This document shows, piece by piece, positions 33,545-46,646 of a stretch of DNA of 64,000 nucleotides. This DNA comes from Rhizophagus clarus (Eukaryota; Glomeromycota; Glomeromycetes; Glomerales; Glomeraceae). Position 1 is the stretch's first letter. Each line of letters opens with the position of its first letter. Both the position numbers and the translations under genes were made by a program. Below the pieces are notes generated by a model. The model saw nothing but the letters and a program-made list of their open reading frames with translations, was not told the DNA's origin and did not search any database. Where the stretch lies: assembly GCA_015698045.1 (NCBI GenBank), contig BLAL01000234.1, positions 372,001 to 436,000 on the forward strand. Reading direction: 5' to 3'.

Positions 33545-36065
33545 TTTTGGATTAATTTGGATGATTTGTAATATGAACGCTCATGAAACATTCTCAAATT
33601 TTTATAGATTAAATTTGTTATTCTCAATAAAGGAATAAATACTATTTGTTAATTAATATGTACAATTTTGATGTCTTCACATTCTCATACAAAAAACATA
33701 TCATTGATGACGTGCCAAACAACTAATGTCAAACCGAGAGCAAATGCTCATGAATCATTCTCAATGTTTTTATAATATTAAAAATGTTATTGTCTATCGA
33801 GAAACAAATATTATTTGTTATTTTAATATGTACGATTTTATGTTTTCACATTCTCAAGCAAAAAACATATTCTTGATGGCATAATTACCACAAATGTCAA
33901 CACTGGAGCAAATGCTCATGCTTCATTTTCAAAGTAATTAAAATGCTAAGTTTGTAATTCTCTATCAAGGAACAAATATTATTTGTTAGTTAATATGTAC
34001 GATTTTATGTTTTCACATTCTCAAGCAAAAAACATATCATTGATGAAAAACCAACCACTAATGTAAAAGGCAAGAGCAATTGCTTACACTCCATTTTCAT
34101 GCCAATTAAAATGTTAACCTGTCATTTTCTATCAAGATAAGAATATTATTTGTTAGTTAATATGTACGATTTTATATTTTCACATTTTCAAGCAAAACTT
34201 TTTCCTTGATGGAATACAAACTGATAATGTGAACGCGAAGCAAATGCTCATATTCCATTTTCATGACAATTAAAATGTTAATCTTGTTATTATCTATCAA
34301 GGAAACAATATTATTTGTTAGTTAATATGTACGATTTTATATTTTCACATTTTCAAGCAAAACTTTTTCCTTGATGGAATACAAACTGATAATGTGAATG
34401 CGAAGCAAATGCTCATATTCCATTTTTATGACAATTAAAATGTTAATCTTGTTATTATCTATCAAGGAACAGATATTATTTGTTAGTTAATATGTACGAT
34501 TTTATATTTTCACATTCTCAAGCAAAAAAACTTAACATTGATGAAAAACCAACCACTAATGTAAAAGTGAGAGCAACTGCTTACGCTCTATTTTTATGTT
34601 AATTAAAATGTTAACCTTATCACTTTCTATCTATTATTTGTTAGTTAATATGTACGATTTTATATTTTCACATTTTCAAGCAAAATTATTTACTTGATGA
34701 AATACAAACCAATAATGTGAACGTGAGAGCAAATGCTTATGTTCTATTTTCATAATAATTAAAATGTTAACCTATCAAGAAAACAATATTATTTGTTAGT
34801 TAATATGTACGATTTTATGTTTTCACATTCTCAAGTAAAGGACATATTCTTGATGGCGTACCAACCACAAATGTCAACGCGAGAGCAAATGATCATGCTG
34901 CATTTTCATGTTAATTAAAATGTTTACCTTGTTATTATCTATCAAGGAAACAATATTATTTGTTAGTTAATATGTACGATTTTATGTTTTCACATTCTCA
35001 AGTAAAGGATATATTCTTGATGGCGTACTAACCACAAATGTCAACGTGAGAGCAAATGACCATGCTGCATTTTCATGTTAATTAAAATGTTTACCTTGTT
35101 ATTATTTATCAAAGAAACAATATTATTTGTTAGTTAATATGTACGATTTTATGTTTTCATATTCTCAAGTAAAGGACATATTCTTGATGGCGTACCAACC
35201 ACAAATGTCAACGCGAGAGCAAATGCTCATGCTACATTTTAACTGTAATTAAAATTTTAATCATATTATTTTCTATCAAGGAAATAATATTATTTTTTAG
35301 TTAATATGTACGATTTTATGTTTTCACATTCTTAAGTAAATAACATATCCTTGATGGCATACCAACCACAAATGTCAAAGCGAGTGCAACTGCTTACGCT
35401 CCATTTTCATGCCAATTAAAATGCTAACCTTGTCATTTTCTATCAAAAAAATGATATTATTTGTTAGTTAATATGTACGATTTTATGTTTTCACATTCTC
35501 AAGTAAAAGACATATCCTTGATGGCGTACCAACCACTAATATCAACGTGAGAGCAAATGCTCATGCTCCATTTTCATGGCAATTAAAATGTTAATCTTGT
35601 TGTTATCTATCTAGGAACAGATATTATTTGTTAGTTAATATGTAAGAATTTATATTTTTACATTTTCAAGTAAAGATATATCATTGATAGCGTACCAACC
35701 ACAAATGTTAACTCGAGAGCAAATGCTCATGCTCCATTTTAATTGTTAATCTTGTTATTATCTATCAAAGAAAAAAATCATTTTGTTTATTAATATGAAT
35801 GATTTTATTTTGAAGCAATCAACATATCCTTAATGGAGTACCAACCGCTAATGTCAAAATGAGAGCAAATGCTTTATGCTCCATTTTAATGGTTATTAAA
35901 ATGTTAAACTTGTTATTCCCTAACAATGAAAAATTTTAATTGTTAAGTTAATATGCACGATTTTGTGTTTTTTATTACAAAAACAATACATCTTTGATAA
36001 AGTACCGACCACTAAGATGAACGTAAAAGCAAATGATCATTCTCCATTCTCTTTCAATTGATAAA
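33545..36065. repeat. Satellite array, monomer about 165 bp, about 15 copies
   Basis: The anchor word TTAATATGTACGATTTTAT recurs near 33998, 34164, 34329, 34494, 34652, 34807, 34974, 35141, 35308 and 35474, so most spacings are 165-167 bp, with two of 155-158 bp. Diverged units extend the array on both sides. Each unit also has GAGAGCAAATGCTCATGCTC and AACAATATTATTTGTTAG-type words. No ORF. Edge units are the most diverged, as expected for an array homogenised in its middle. Confidence 0.85.
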
Positions 36066-36438
36066 GTATTATTTGTATTATATAAATGCGAAAAAAGTTC
36101 AGAATTTGTGTTAAATTTTTATTTTCACTGGTGGAATCCTCAATTACAGAAAGCGACCAACAAGGATACTATGGTTTAGAAAATTTTTTTTTTATAAAAA
36201 AGATTGATCGACCAGATTATAGAATTACGGTATATAAATTAGATTTTCATACATTACTATAAAGTGACAAAGAATTTTATCAGTATACGTTTATATCGCG
36301 AAATAATGTAAAAAATTGGTATATCAGAGTTTTTTTATTGATTGTGAAATGGGAAACAAAAAAAAACATCGTTATAAGCAAATATCGGTATTAGGTATAT
36401 ACTGTATCAGTATATAGAGGTTAGACTATGAGTAATAT

Positions 36439-36838
36439 ACATGTTGCCAAAATATTGCGGCTATTTCGGCCACATGACAAACTCATCAAAGCAAAATCTT
36501 CTGATTTTATAAATCTGACTGAAATTAGGCTTCAAATAGGTTAATCTGGGTCTGAAGAACCTATGAAAGAACTTTTGAGGAATTTTGACCAACTTACATA
36601 ATTTCGGCAGGGCTCTAGAATTTCAGACAACCTATATTTAATATATGGCCAAAACTTTAAAGTCTGATTCGAAATTATTGCAGATTATGCCAAAATTTTC
36701 TGAAGTCTGCTAAAAGTTGCTGCAGATCTGGCCCAAATTATCTGAAGTTTAAAAAAATTTATTGATATATTTACAAGTAGCTATATTTTAGAGCCGAATT
36801 GCAGCCGAAATTGAAAAAAAGTTTCGGCAACATGTATA
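36439..36838. mobile_element. About 400-bp MITE with ACATGTTGCC ends
   Basis: ACATGTTGCCAAAATATTGC at the left is matched in reverse by AAAGTTTCGGCAACATGT at the right, with GGCTATTTCGGC / GCCGAAATT as a second inner pair. The direct repeat ATGAGTAATAT borders it at 36428-36438 and 36839-36849. A duplication of 9-11 bp would fit Mutator-like elements. Confidence 0.6.
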
Positions 36839-36849
36839 ATGAGTAATAT

Positions 36850-37690
36850 TTGATCTTTTCGAAAACATTATTGGCTGTTAAAGTAGTGAATCGAGTTAAA
36901 TGAAAGGGTCATTTCTTTTGCCTGACTTTAAGTCCCGCCCCCTAACAACAAGTCGAGGGATCTTTTATACTTCTGAATAAATTATTATCATAATTATGTT
37001 GTAAACAATTTGATTGATAAATTCATATTACGAATGCTGATACAGAGGTAAAAAATTAGGTCATTGAGATTATTTGACTTCGTAATAGTAACGCTATCAA
37101 ATAATTGTAATTTTAGTATAAAAAATTGACCTATTCAGTAATAATGAAATCAAATAGCATTGACTAAAATCTGATCAGTTTATCATAAGTTCATACTACT
37201 ATTTATTATTATAAATTTAATAAAAATTTAATTGGCTATTATAAATAAGTGATGACAAATTGATAAGATTATTGCACGACTCTTATAACATTCTGAAAAT
37301 TTTAACAGCAAAAAGCAAACTTGCATCGACAGAGCTTATAAATGTATTTCAGAAAATAATGATTTCGCAATAGAAAAATATTTTTTCAAATAAAAAAAAA
37401 TTTTAGATGAAAAAACAATTTATTATCTTATGATTACAAATTATCTTCAAGGATTCGAGTTGCAAGATTATAAATACGGTATTTGATTACATACATGATT
37501 TATATATTGTTCAGTTTGACTGTGCATTATCATATCAACTCCTGTTCTTCAAAACAATGAAAAAATTCAAGTACATTCATTATACAAGCTAAATTTTGTT
37601 ATTGTATGACCCATCCGTTTATAAATGTTCTTAAGATTTTCTTACTCCTATAAATATAATCAATTACCAATCTAAATTAATATTTAGAAA
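36850..37690. other. Intergenic AT-rich sequence
   Basis: No gene or repeat recognised. Confidence 0.4.
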
Positions 37691-37699
37691 TCGTTCACA

Positions 37700-37880
37700 A
37701 ACAATGGATCTATTGAACTTTCTGATTCCTTAACAATATTACAAGAAGAATCACTGGAACTTGTGGCAAAAAATAAGTATAAAGTTTTCAAAGAAGAATC
37801 AGAAGATGAAGAAAGAGAAGACGTGCGAACAAATTATGATGAATTGATTGATAAATTAATTATTATTGCCGTCCTTTTTA
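37700..37880 (+). pseudogene. Acidic exon relic
   Basis: In one frame 37704-37870 reads as an acidic, Lys/Glu-rich polypeptide with EESEDEEREDVRTNYDELID, before a stretch that becomes hydrophobic and stops at 38018. The composition suggests a disordered host protein exon, with a GTCC at 37871 as a poor donor. No family recognised and no clear start. Confidence 0.3.
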
Positions 37881-38217
37881 AAATTTTCAGATTGAACTGT
37901 ATTTTGCAGATAATTTCTATTTTTTATTTTATATCTTCTTTTATTTGCTTCAAAGCCTTCAATATTTTGTCTTATAATATTAGTATTATATACAGTAATA
38001 CATTTAATACTAATTGCTAATACATATAATTCTAATATTATATAATACATATTATATGTATTATTATTATATATTTATACAGTATATATATATATCGGTA
38101 TGTATAAATACAGTTCAAACAAATGTGATTTATAAAAAGACAGAAAATATTTGAAATCGAGCAAAATGAACAAAGTCGATAAAAGTTCCAGCTATATATG
38201 TTGCAAATAATCAACAA

Positions 38218-38535
38218 TTGATGAATAAAGAAATTACACTGCTTAGTAATGGAAAATATCTTGCAAGTGGATCCACACTAAATTCAGCAAGTTTAAAAAA
38301 AAATCTTAAAGCGTTGTATGTTGAATCCTCAAAATTACCAAATAAATTTATGATGGAAAATTTTGGAGTAGATTTTATGGGACTTGCTTTCATTTTTAAA
38401 AGTGATCATAGTAAAATTAGTAAAGATGAAGTAACTGTGAAAGGCAGAGACAGATATAATTTAGAGAATTGTTATATTTGTAAAAATTATTTAGTTTATG
38501 ATGAAAAATTAGATCGATTCCATAAATTTCATTAG
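38218..38535 (+). CDS. Small protein with a terminal CxxC, unknown
   Basis: A 105-residue frame from 38218. Charged and mixed composition (KKNLKALYVESSKLP, SDHSKISKDEVTVKGRD) is better than chance here. The C-terminal part has NCYICKNYLVYDEKLDRFHK, a CxxC followed by His residues, which might be half of a zinc site. The end coincides with a repeat beginning AGGAAATTTTATAGTGCG, so it may be truncated by that repeat. Confidence 0.4.
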   Translation: MMNKEITLLSNGKYLASGSTLNSASLKKNLKALYVESSKLPNKFMMENFGVDFMGLAFIFKSDHSKISKDEVTVKGRDRYNLENCYICKNYLVYDEKLDRFHKFH

Positions 38536-38960
38536 GAAATTTTATAGTGCGAAAAGTTGCGCAAGATTACGCATCGTAATATTTCGTAAGTTTCCAGACC
38601 CGCCGCAAGTTTGCAGAAGAGTAATATTTCGTAACTTTTTAAAATATTTCAAAATATTATGATATGCAAAGTTTCATAATTTTACGGTTCGTAATATTCT
38701 GTAATTTTACGCATTCACAATATTTCATAATTTTACATAATATTACGTAAGTTTCCAGAACCGCCACAAGTTTGCGTAAGCGTAATATTTTGTAACTTTT
38801 TAAAATATTTCGAAATATTATAATATGCAAAGTTTCGTAATTTTACGGTTCGTAATATTGTGTAATTTTATTGCGTAATATTTCGCAACTTTTTAAAATA
38901 TTTTAACGATTCGTAATTTTACATAAATATTTTGTAATGTTTCAAAATTCATTTTTGTAC
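38532..38960. repeat. Repeat rich in CGTAATATT, about 162-bp direct duplication
   Basis: GTAAGTTTCCAG recurs at about 38586 and 38748. The start AGGAAATTTTATAG is also found, on the opposite strand, at about 50295-50308, at the edge of the 50-bp array at 49.8-50.3 kb, and both share TTACG/CGTAA-rich words. They look like members of one repeat family in opposite orientation. Confidence 0.5.
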
Positions 38961-39029
38961 TATAAGTTTATATAATGTATATTTTATTAGATATAATATG
39001 AATTAAATTATAAAAATTACAAGTATTTA

Positions 39030-39610
39030 TTACTATATACAGAATATATAAAAGTAAAAAAAGAAAGAGTAACGATACAATTAGATGTAAAAAGAAGAGA
39101 AACAGCTATAGTAATGTTGGTATTAGATATAAAGATAAAAGAAATATTGTTAGTATTGTTAGTATTAAGGTAAAAAGAGTTAAAGAAACAGTAAAAGGAG
39201 TAAAAGAAACATGGATATTATCGTTAGTATTAAAGTACAAGTAAAAAGGAATAAAGGAAACGTAGATAGTATTGTTAGTATTATGACATAAAGTAACAAA
39301 GAGGTAAAAAAAAATGCGTTAATATTAAAATAATTAGTATTAATAAATAAATATTTCTATACCTGCAAAGTAATTGAACAAAAGAATAAAGAAATAAAGA
39401 GAAAGGAAAAAATAAACATGTTGTTAGTATTGTTATTATCGTTAGTATTAAAGTACAAGTAAAAAGGAATAAAGGAAACATAGATATTATTGTTAGTATT
39501 ACGATACAAAGTAACAAAAAGGTAAAAAAAATGAAAATAATTAGTATTAATAAACAAATATTTCTATACCTGCAAAGCAATAAATTATGAAATATATGTA
39601 AATATATTGT
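39030..39610. repeat. Purine-rich repeats, about 207-bp direct duplication
   Basis: TTTCTATACCTGCAAAG occurs near 39354 and 39561, and AAAGTACAAGTAAAAAGGAA occurs twice (about 39232 and 39450). ORFs on the - strand are low-complexity. Confidence 0.5.
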
Positions 39611-39869
39611 ATATAATTAAAGAAATAATAGAAAGAAAAGACAAAAAAATTAAAATATTGAACAAAAGAATAAAGAAATAAGAGACAAAAATAAATAAGA
39701 CAAAAAACGCGTGCATGATTAAATGATTAAATCATATGCAAGGATCAGCCTAATTTTAATTGGCCAGAAAATATGATACTGTATGCACAATCATATCATG
39801 CAGATTTATTTATTTAATTATCAACAACGTGAACGTAATATAAATAAATCGTGACTGAAACTTGTGTTC

Positions 39870-39990
39870 AATTTGTGTTCAATTTGTGTTGATAATTCTG
39901 GTAAAAAATTATTAATTTTGGCCAAATTTCGTTAAATTTGTTAAATTTGTGTTGAATTTGTGTTGAATTTGTGTTGCGTAATTTTTTATT
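39870..39990. repeat. Short tandem TTTGTGTTGAA repeats
   Basis: Two clusters of 11-bp copies (GTGTTCAATTT and GTGTTGAATTT). No coding value. Confidence 0.6.
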
Positions 39991-40722
39991 TATCACAAGG
40001 GGATGATATTTAGTAATTGTATGTACGATGTACAAGATTTTTTTTATGATTTTTTTAAGAAATGTACGCAAAATATTTAATCAGAATATAATTATTTTTA
40101 ATTAAATTGATTAAAAAAATTAATTTTTTTAAGAAATGTATGCGAAATATTTAAAATTCAATAGAATGTGCTAATAATAAATTGTTTTATTTTTAAATAT
40201 GATATATTGATATTTATATTTAAAACAATTAAACATGTACATGATTTTCAATTATTTTTAATTGAAATGAAACTGAAATTAAACTAAGATTTTTTTTATT
40301 TTTTGATTTAATCATGATATTTATATTTAGATAATCCATATCCGCATGAGATTTAATTAATATGTTTAATGATGAAAAGTGTAATAAATTAAATTTTAAT
40401 TGAAACGAGAAATAAAATCAAACCAAAGAGGTATTGTTCAAATTTTATTTAAAGTGACATTTTACGACTTTCTTTCAAATTTTTACTCATCCCAAAATCA
40501 AATTATAAAAATCAAATCTAAACTAATAATGCCTCGTCACACACGTTCACGTCATTCCCACTATAACGTCCATTGGAACTGGGCTATGATGGACGAACTT
40601 GTTGACATACGCTGAGACAGAAACTGCGCCTACCACAATATTAATGGTAGAAGCCGCTATGATTTTTGGGACTCTGTTGCCAATAGGTTCATATGACTAA
40701 TATCTATAATTTCTTTAAGAAA

Positions 40723-40736
40723 GAATTTAAATTCAA
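40723..40736. repeat. Target-site copy 1 (14 bp)
   Basis: GAATTTAAATTCAA. Identical copies lie at 48862-48875, 48906-48919 and 48989-49002, delimiting the LINE and two short LINE pieces. Confidence 0.75.
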
Positions 40737-40992
40737 GGCAAACGCGGCATAGTAGCCAATATCTTTATTAATTATTATTTAACCGATACAATTTATAAAC
40801 ATAAAAAGAAAACAAAATAAAATAAAACTAACTAAAAATAAAGCTATATAGTCTCCTAAGTAAAAATAAAGTAATAAAAATCAATCTAAAAGAATAATCG
40901 CATTACACTAAATTTCCCTAGATCTTCCCCTTTGATATATTCCAACCAAAGTAGAAGCAACTATACTAACATAATAACGGATAACACGCCCA

Positions 40993-43900
40993 CTATAAAA
41001 ATCGACATCCCATCCTGCAAAAGCTGTTATTAAGTAGCACCGTTAGATGACCCATAAAACCCGACAAATGATTATACCATGGCAAACCTTGAGTCATCGA
41101 GTTCTTAAACCAATCAGTTCTGGAGTCACGTGAAGTCACGAGATGGGTCGGAGGAGGTAGCGAGGAGAAGGGCACATACGTGGAAGCAGGCAAATTAGAA
41201 GGCTGAGGAGTAGTTTTTAATTTAAGAGTAATGTGCATCGCATTTTTCCATCTACTTTTGTCATAGGTACGTGGATTCCAGATGCGTCTTCTAAGTTTCT
41301 GGATAAAATTGTTGTGAATCGCTGCTACAACCTTCATAGCAGACTGCCTGGGAATGGATAATTCTTCAAATAAATCAATAAAAAGTTTGGGCAAGCAACC
41401 CCAAATGAGAGCATACGAGGACCAATTAGAAGAGGAGATAGACCAGCAAGAAAGAGAAGAAAGCTTCCTGATCATCGGAGTGGGATCCACATCAGCCAAA
41501 TCACCAGCTTCACGAAGCTTGGAAAATAAATGATTCTGGTAGGATTGAAAAATCTGATGCATAGGGGTACGTCGTTTAGAGCAGAGAATAAGATGCATCA
41601 GGTCTTCTTTGCGAATGCAGCAGGAGCGACACGTTAAAAGATCAATATAAAGATCCGGACGTGTAATTTTCAACTTCTCCAGGAGAGGCAAGTCATCGAG
41701 GAAAAGTTTAAATTTGAAAGTGTAATGTCTTGAAGCGTGGTGAGCTGGAAAGGAAGCGTCGTGAGATGGAGAGTAATTAAGGGTGAACCAGGTAAGATCC
41801 CAGTCAACGATATAATCATCCCGATCAGTCAAACAAAAAGTAAACTGAAAGCGTTTGAGTGATAAAAGGTCCCTCATATAGATAGCCTGATAATAAACCT
41901 TAAAGAGGCGCCTAGGATTTGATTCACAAACAATATCATCGTAAACCAAGCGGACGTTGTGTGAGGAGGTGATGACGGCCACAGGGAGAGAAAAAGCATG
42001 ATCTAACTGATGCGCAGAGTTCGCAAGAGAGTCGGCAAAATCATTCCAATAATTGCCATCATGACCTTTGACTTTAACGAGAAGAACAGACAGTCGTTTT
42101 TCACGAATACAGCATTCTATAGAGGCCCAAAGTTCAAAATTGGTAGTTTTGTAATAGAAACGACTGTTAGTATAGGTAGAGGAAGTGCAAGAACGCAAAC
42201 CATCTATAGCGGCTTGAGAATCCGTGTATAAAGAAACAACAGAATCTTCGGGAGTGACGCTTAGAGCAGCATAAATCACGGCGGTTTCAGCTCTGGTGGA
42301 GGAAGGCCAATTGCGGATAGTGCCATGTGCATAAGTAGCAACAGAGTTTAAATATCCAGCATCATGAATAATCTGGACCCAAGACCAGCCCATCGAGACC
42401 TCAGGTAAACCTAGATTTATAAGTGAACCATCGGTATAATAGAACCTGGCAGAAGAACGACAGGAGAAGGAAGGTCAGACAAGCTGCATAAAGGTGAAGG
42501 ACCTGCCGTATCACCATTCACCGCGAGGAGGGAAGAAGAAAAATCAGGGAAAATAGATAAACACGCGTAGTATGAAACCATCATGGTACAAAGGTCTGCC
42601 CAAGAATAAGGGGAAACCACTTCCGTAGTATTCAGCCGAATGCGCCCATTATGGGTAGGAAGAATCAAAGATCTCAAAAGGGAGACTGTGAAAGTACACC
42701 TTGGTTCAACAGTGGTGTATTTATTAGCAGCAGGAAGGGAACATGAGCATCACAACCTGGGCATGGGCGAAGACGGATAACATCACCAGGAGAGGAAAGG
42801 CAATCAGATGTCCAATGAACAATTATACAAGTGTCTTTCTTAGGCTGAACGGTAAGCTGTTTGCCAAAAAGAGGAGCAGCATTGCCATCTAGTGTAACAA
42901 GCCAATGCCTATTCTTTTGATTAGTAGTAACACCAGGAACTAAAGAAGCAACGGGAACTTCTGTAGAAGAACACACGTAACGATCGTATAAATGATCGTG
43001 CGAGTCAGGGATGGTAGTAGTAGCCTGAATATCCAAGTACCATTTATGTGGGAGAGAACGACCACGTTTGTCAGCCAATAGAGCAATATAAGCAGTCTGA
43101 TAGGCGGTCCAGGAAATAAGATGGGTGCCAGTGGGCATGATCAATTGCGAAAGATAATACAAATGACGTCTTCGGAGAACTTTAAGGCAAGCCTTGAAAG
43201 TATTAGGGCTCATACATGAATATAAAGGAGTATGGCCAGGTAGAGTAAAATCTGGACATAGTGAAGTGGAATTAGCATGTTGCAGCCGGAAGGGGGTGGA
43301 TACCATGGAAGCAAGAGTGCAGGCGATATAATCACATTTAAAAGCATTCATATTGGACCATAAAGACCAATCAGCCACCATCAAAGGAGAAACAGGAATC
43401 AAAAATTGAAATTGAACTAACATTAATCTATAAACAAATAAACGTTGAATAAAAGAAGTAGTAGAATTAGCCATTAAAAACAAATTATTAACATGACATT
43501 GAATCAAATGAGAAGACAAATTGATCAATTCCAAAGCTTGGGAAAGATATAAAATAGGATTGGGAAAAGCTCGAAAAAAGTTAGCCTTCTGCTTGACCAG
43601 CGAGCGGACGAGTCTTGTAGCGATATAACAGTCCTTGTCCGAAAGGTGAGTGACTTGCATACGGTATTCAAGCTTAGGGATGAGCACCGTATTGTAAAGG
43701 TAAATGACCTGCTTGACCGTGAGTTTAGCCGGGCGGAGAGTAGCGGCGAAGAGATTGCATTCATTAGCAATTTGTTTTTTGACAAAATCCCTAGAGCCTT
43801 TAATGTTAAACCAAACCCCTAAAAACTGAAAAGAAGAGGTAATAGAAATGGGGGTAACTGAGATAGAAGAAATACGATTTAAAGAGGATAAAGATAGATT

Positions 43901-46599
43901 AAACTCCATAGGGGAGATATCAGAAGTGGTGGTTAGGGGTAGAGAATTTGATATCAAAACGTATTTGTGATGATTAGCGGAAGTGTTGTTCAGTGCATAA
44001 AATTCTTCCGTGATGGAAAGCATATGTTCCAGACCAGCTTTGGACGAAGAGATCAGGGTAGAATCATCCATAAAAATCAGATTGTTAATCAAAAGGTTGG
44101 ATGTCTCATCAGGAGGCATTAGAAGAAGTGATGGAGATCGCAAAATATAAGGATCCAGCAACTCTTTCTTTAGTACAGACAAGAGGGGATCGATATATAT
44201 GACCCAGAGAAGTGGAGAAATCACCTCGCCTTGGTCAATGCCAATGCAGACCCGGTATGAAGGAGTATCACCATAAGCAGTAAAGACCCGATTTGATCGA
44301 TTCATAAAAAGAGACAAAATGAGTTTGATAGAAGAAGCGGCCAAGCGAATTCGTTTCAAAGCGAATTTCAACATAGTAAGATGAACAGAGTCAAACGCTT
44401 TAGAAATATCCTGAGAGAGGATCCACAGAGGGGAATTAGTACAATTAGCATTATGAATAATAGATTCTAAAGTTATAATAGGATTACGGCAAGTTCCTCC
44501 AGGTAGGCCAGCGAAATTACCACCAGTGAGAACATTATGAGCAGCGAGGATGGAAGATAAGCGGTTGTAAAAGAGCTTGACAAATGATTTCTGGATAACT
44601 TTCAAAAGCGTGATGGACCGAGTATTGTGTAATTGGCATCGCCATTCATGTGGTTTAGGGATAGGAAAAACCATAGCTTGACGCCATAGATCAGGAATGT
44701 CAGCGGAAGCAAAACATTTACGGATCAAAATTAAAAGTAGAGCGTTGGTGATAGGGCCAAGGTGTTTAAGCATTTCGTAAGTAATCATGGAGGGGCCTGG
44801 AGCTTTGCCATTGGGCATAGAAGAAATCGTGCTTAACCATTCTTCCAAGGAAGGGGGAGATAAGGAGAATCATAGATCACAGGGGAAACTGAATCCATGG
44901 GTGAATACTCAGATCGCCATCTATCAGGTAAAGCAGATAGGTGTAGAGGCGGGATAGATTTAATGGGAACCGCGTTCTGGAAATGGGTGACCACAGCATC
45001 GGAAATATCCAAAGGGTCTGTCAATAGGCGAGGAGCGGTAGGATGGTCGATAAAAACACGGTCCAACACGATCCTTCGGCGGGAACGAGAGAGCGCTGAA
45101 TTGATGAAAGAGGAAATGTCAGTGTCAAAATTGAGATCACGCTTCTCAATGTGAGATTTGATAGAAAGGTCTTGATATTCTTTTTCTTTCAAATGTAAAC
45201 CTCTTAATAAAGAAGAGGAATGAGATAAAATATCAAAAATATGTTTGAAATTATCTGCCCGACAGGAAGATAAAGTAGTGGGTAAAACAGGAATAGTAGA
45301 AAAACAGGATTTATAAAGATGAAATATATTTCCCAAACGAATAAGGTAAATAGACCATTTACGGTCATGTGAAGAAGAAAAGGAGTGCAGATATTTCCGC
45401 AAAAGTCTAATAGAATGAAGAACCCGATTAAGGAAACGATAATATTGTACGAGAGTTTCCAGATCCTTAGGAAGTTTCGGGGTATGATCATTTCTGATCG
45501 TGCGTGAGGGTAAAACAGCAGTGGCTCCAGCAATGATAAAGGAGTGCAAATATTCGCACATCCGGTTGATATGCCAAGAGGCAAAGGTAGTGGGGGTACA
45601 TTACAAGCAGCATCTATATGGGCCGAAAAGTCTTCCCACAGAGCCGGAGAAACAGAGTCCAAGAGAAAAATACGACGTGTGCGTCTTTTGAGTTGACGAG
45701 CACGGGCCAATTTGATAGAAGAGCGTAGGAGGGAGGAGTCAAAATAAGTAATGACAGGGTTGTGATCAGATAGAGAACTATCACAGGCATCAGAAATGAT
45801 AGAAGTAAGTAAAAAGGATTTTAAAAGAGGGCACGACCAAATATAGTCTATGCGAGTAATAATGTTGGCACGATAAAAAGTGCCCAGAGAGTCAGAGAAA
45901 TTGACGGGAGTAAAGTCCACATAACCATTGCTCAAAAGGAAATTAAAGAGTCTGTGGATACGTTTGGAGGCAATTTGCGGTTGATTGAAAAATATGGGGT
46001 AAAAATGATCTAAATGCATATTAAAATCCCCACAGATAGCGTGGTGAAAGCCTAGTCGCTTAGTGTCTGACAGGGCATGAATGAGCAAGTCTATGGTGGA
46101 GTCGCGTAAGGCTTGATCTGAGGTAGGGGGTATGTAGACTACAAAAATACGCAGCTTAATGTTGCCTTTGAAATACAAATCAACAGAAAGCAGGCGTGAT
46201 GAATGGGAAGTGTATGTGTGGACGTGAGGAGCCAAAGAATTCTCGATGAATAACGAAACACCGCCAGAAGAGCGGATGTGTTGTGAGGTATCCAAGGAAG
46301 AAGAGAAAACAGTATAATTAGAGAGGCGCTTTGATAAAAATTGCATTTGCTTGGGGTGTAAATGGGTGTCGACGACACCACCTAGAGAGATATGTTTAAG
46401 AGAAAGGAAGTTATTCAATTATTCAATTTTATTTTGAGAATGTGTTTTTAAACCATTAATATTAAATAAAGAAATTGGAGAGGGGAGGGGTTGAGGAAAC
46501 AGAAGAAAATAAGGAGTCTTGTAAAGAAAGATTTTCTATATCAATAGGGTTGGGAGGGTTACGAACGAAAGAATCATAATTGAAATTATTGTCCGTCAT
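40993..46599 (-). pseudogene. LINE ORF2: APE endonuclease, reverse transcriptase, RNase H, zinc motif
   Basis: From ATG at 46599 the leader has NNFNYDSF. A shift near 46478 and TAA at 46421-46419 precede the endonuclease (FNINGLK, GDFNMHLD, RIDYIW, SDHNP; frame to about 45600). A shift in a G5 run at 45592-45596 leads to the linker. Another in a G5 run at 44853-44857 leads to RT (about 44850-43600): APGPS, motif A DISKAFD, motif B GIDQGEVISPLLW, motif C FMDD, in which Met precedes the Asp pair. Further shifts near 42740 and 42440 precede RNase H (YYTDGS, RAETAVIYAAL, YTDSQAAID, WNDFADSLAN), whose acidic residues are intact. A C-terminal CRSC...HLILC motif follows. The frame ends at 40993. Activities would be target nicking and primed reverse transcription in the nucleus. 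Confidence 0.85.
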
Positions 46600-46646
46600 T
46601 AAAACACTATGATAAATTAGACGGGGAATAAAAGAAAGGGGAACAA

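Noticed and set aside
33545..36065. CRISPR array
   Set aside because: Monomers are 165 bp without short conserved repeat plus unique spacers, and the genome is eukaryotic.
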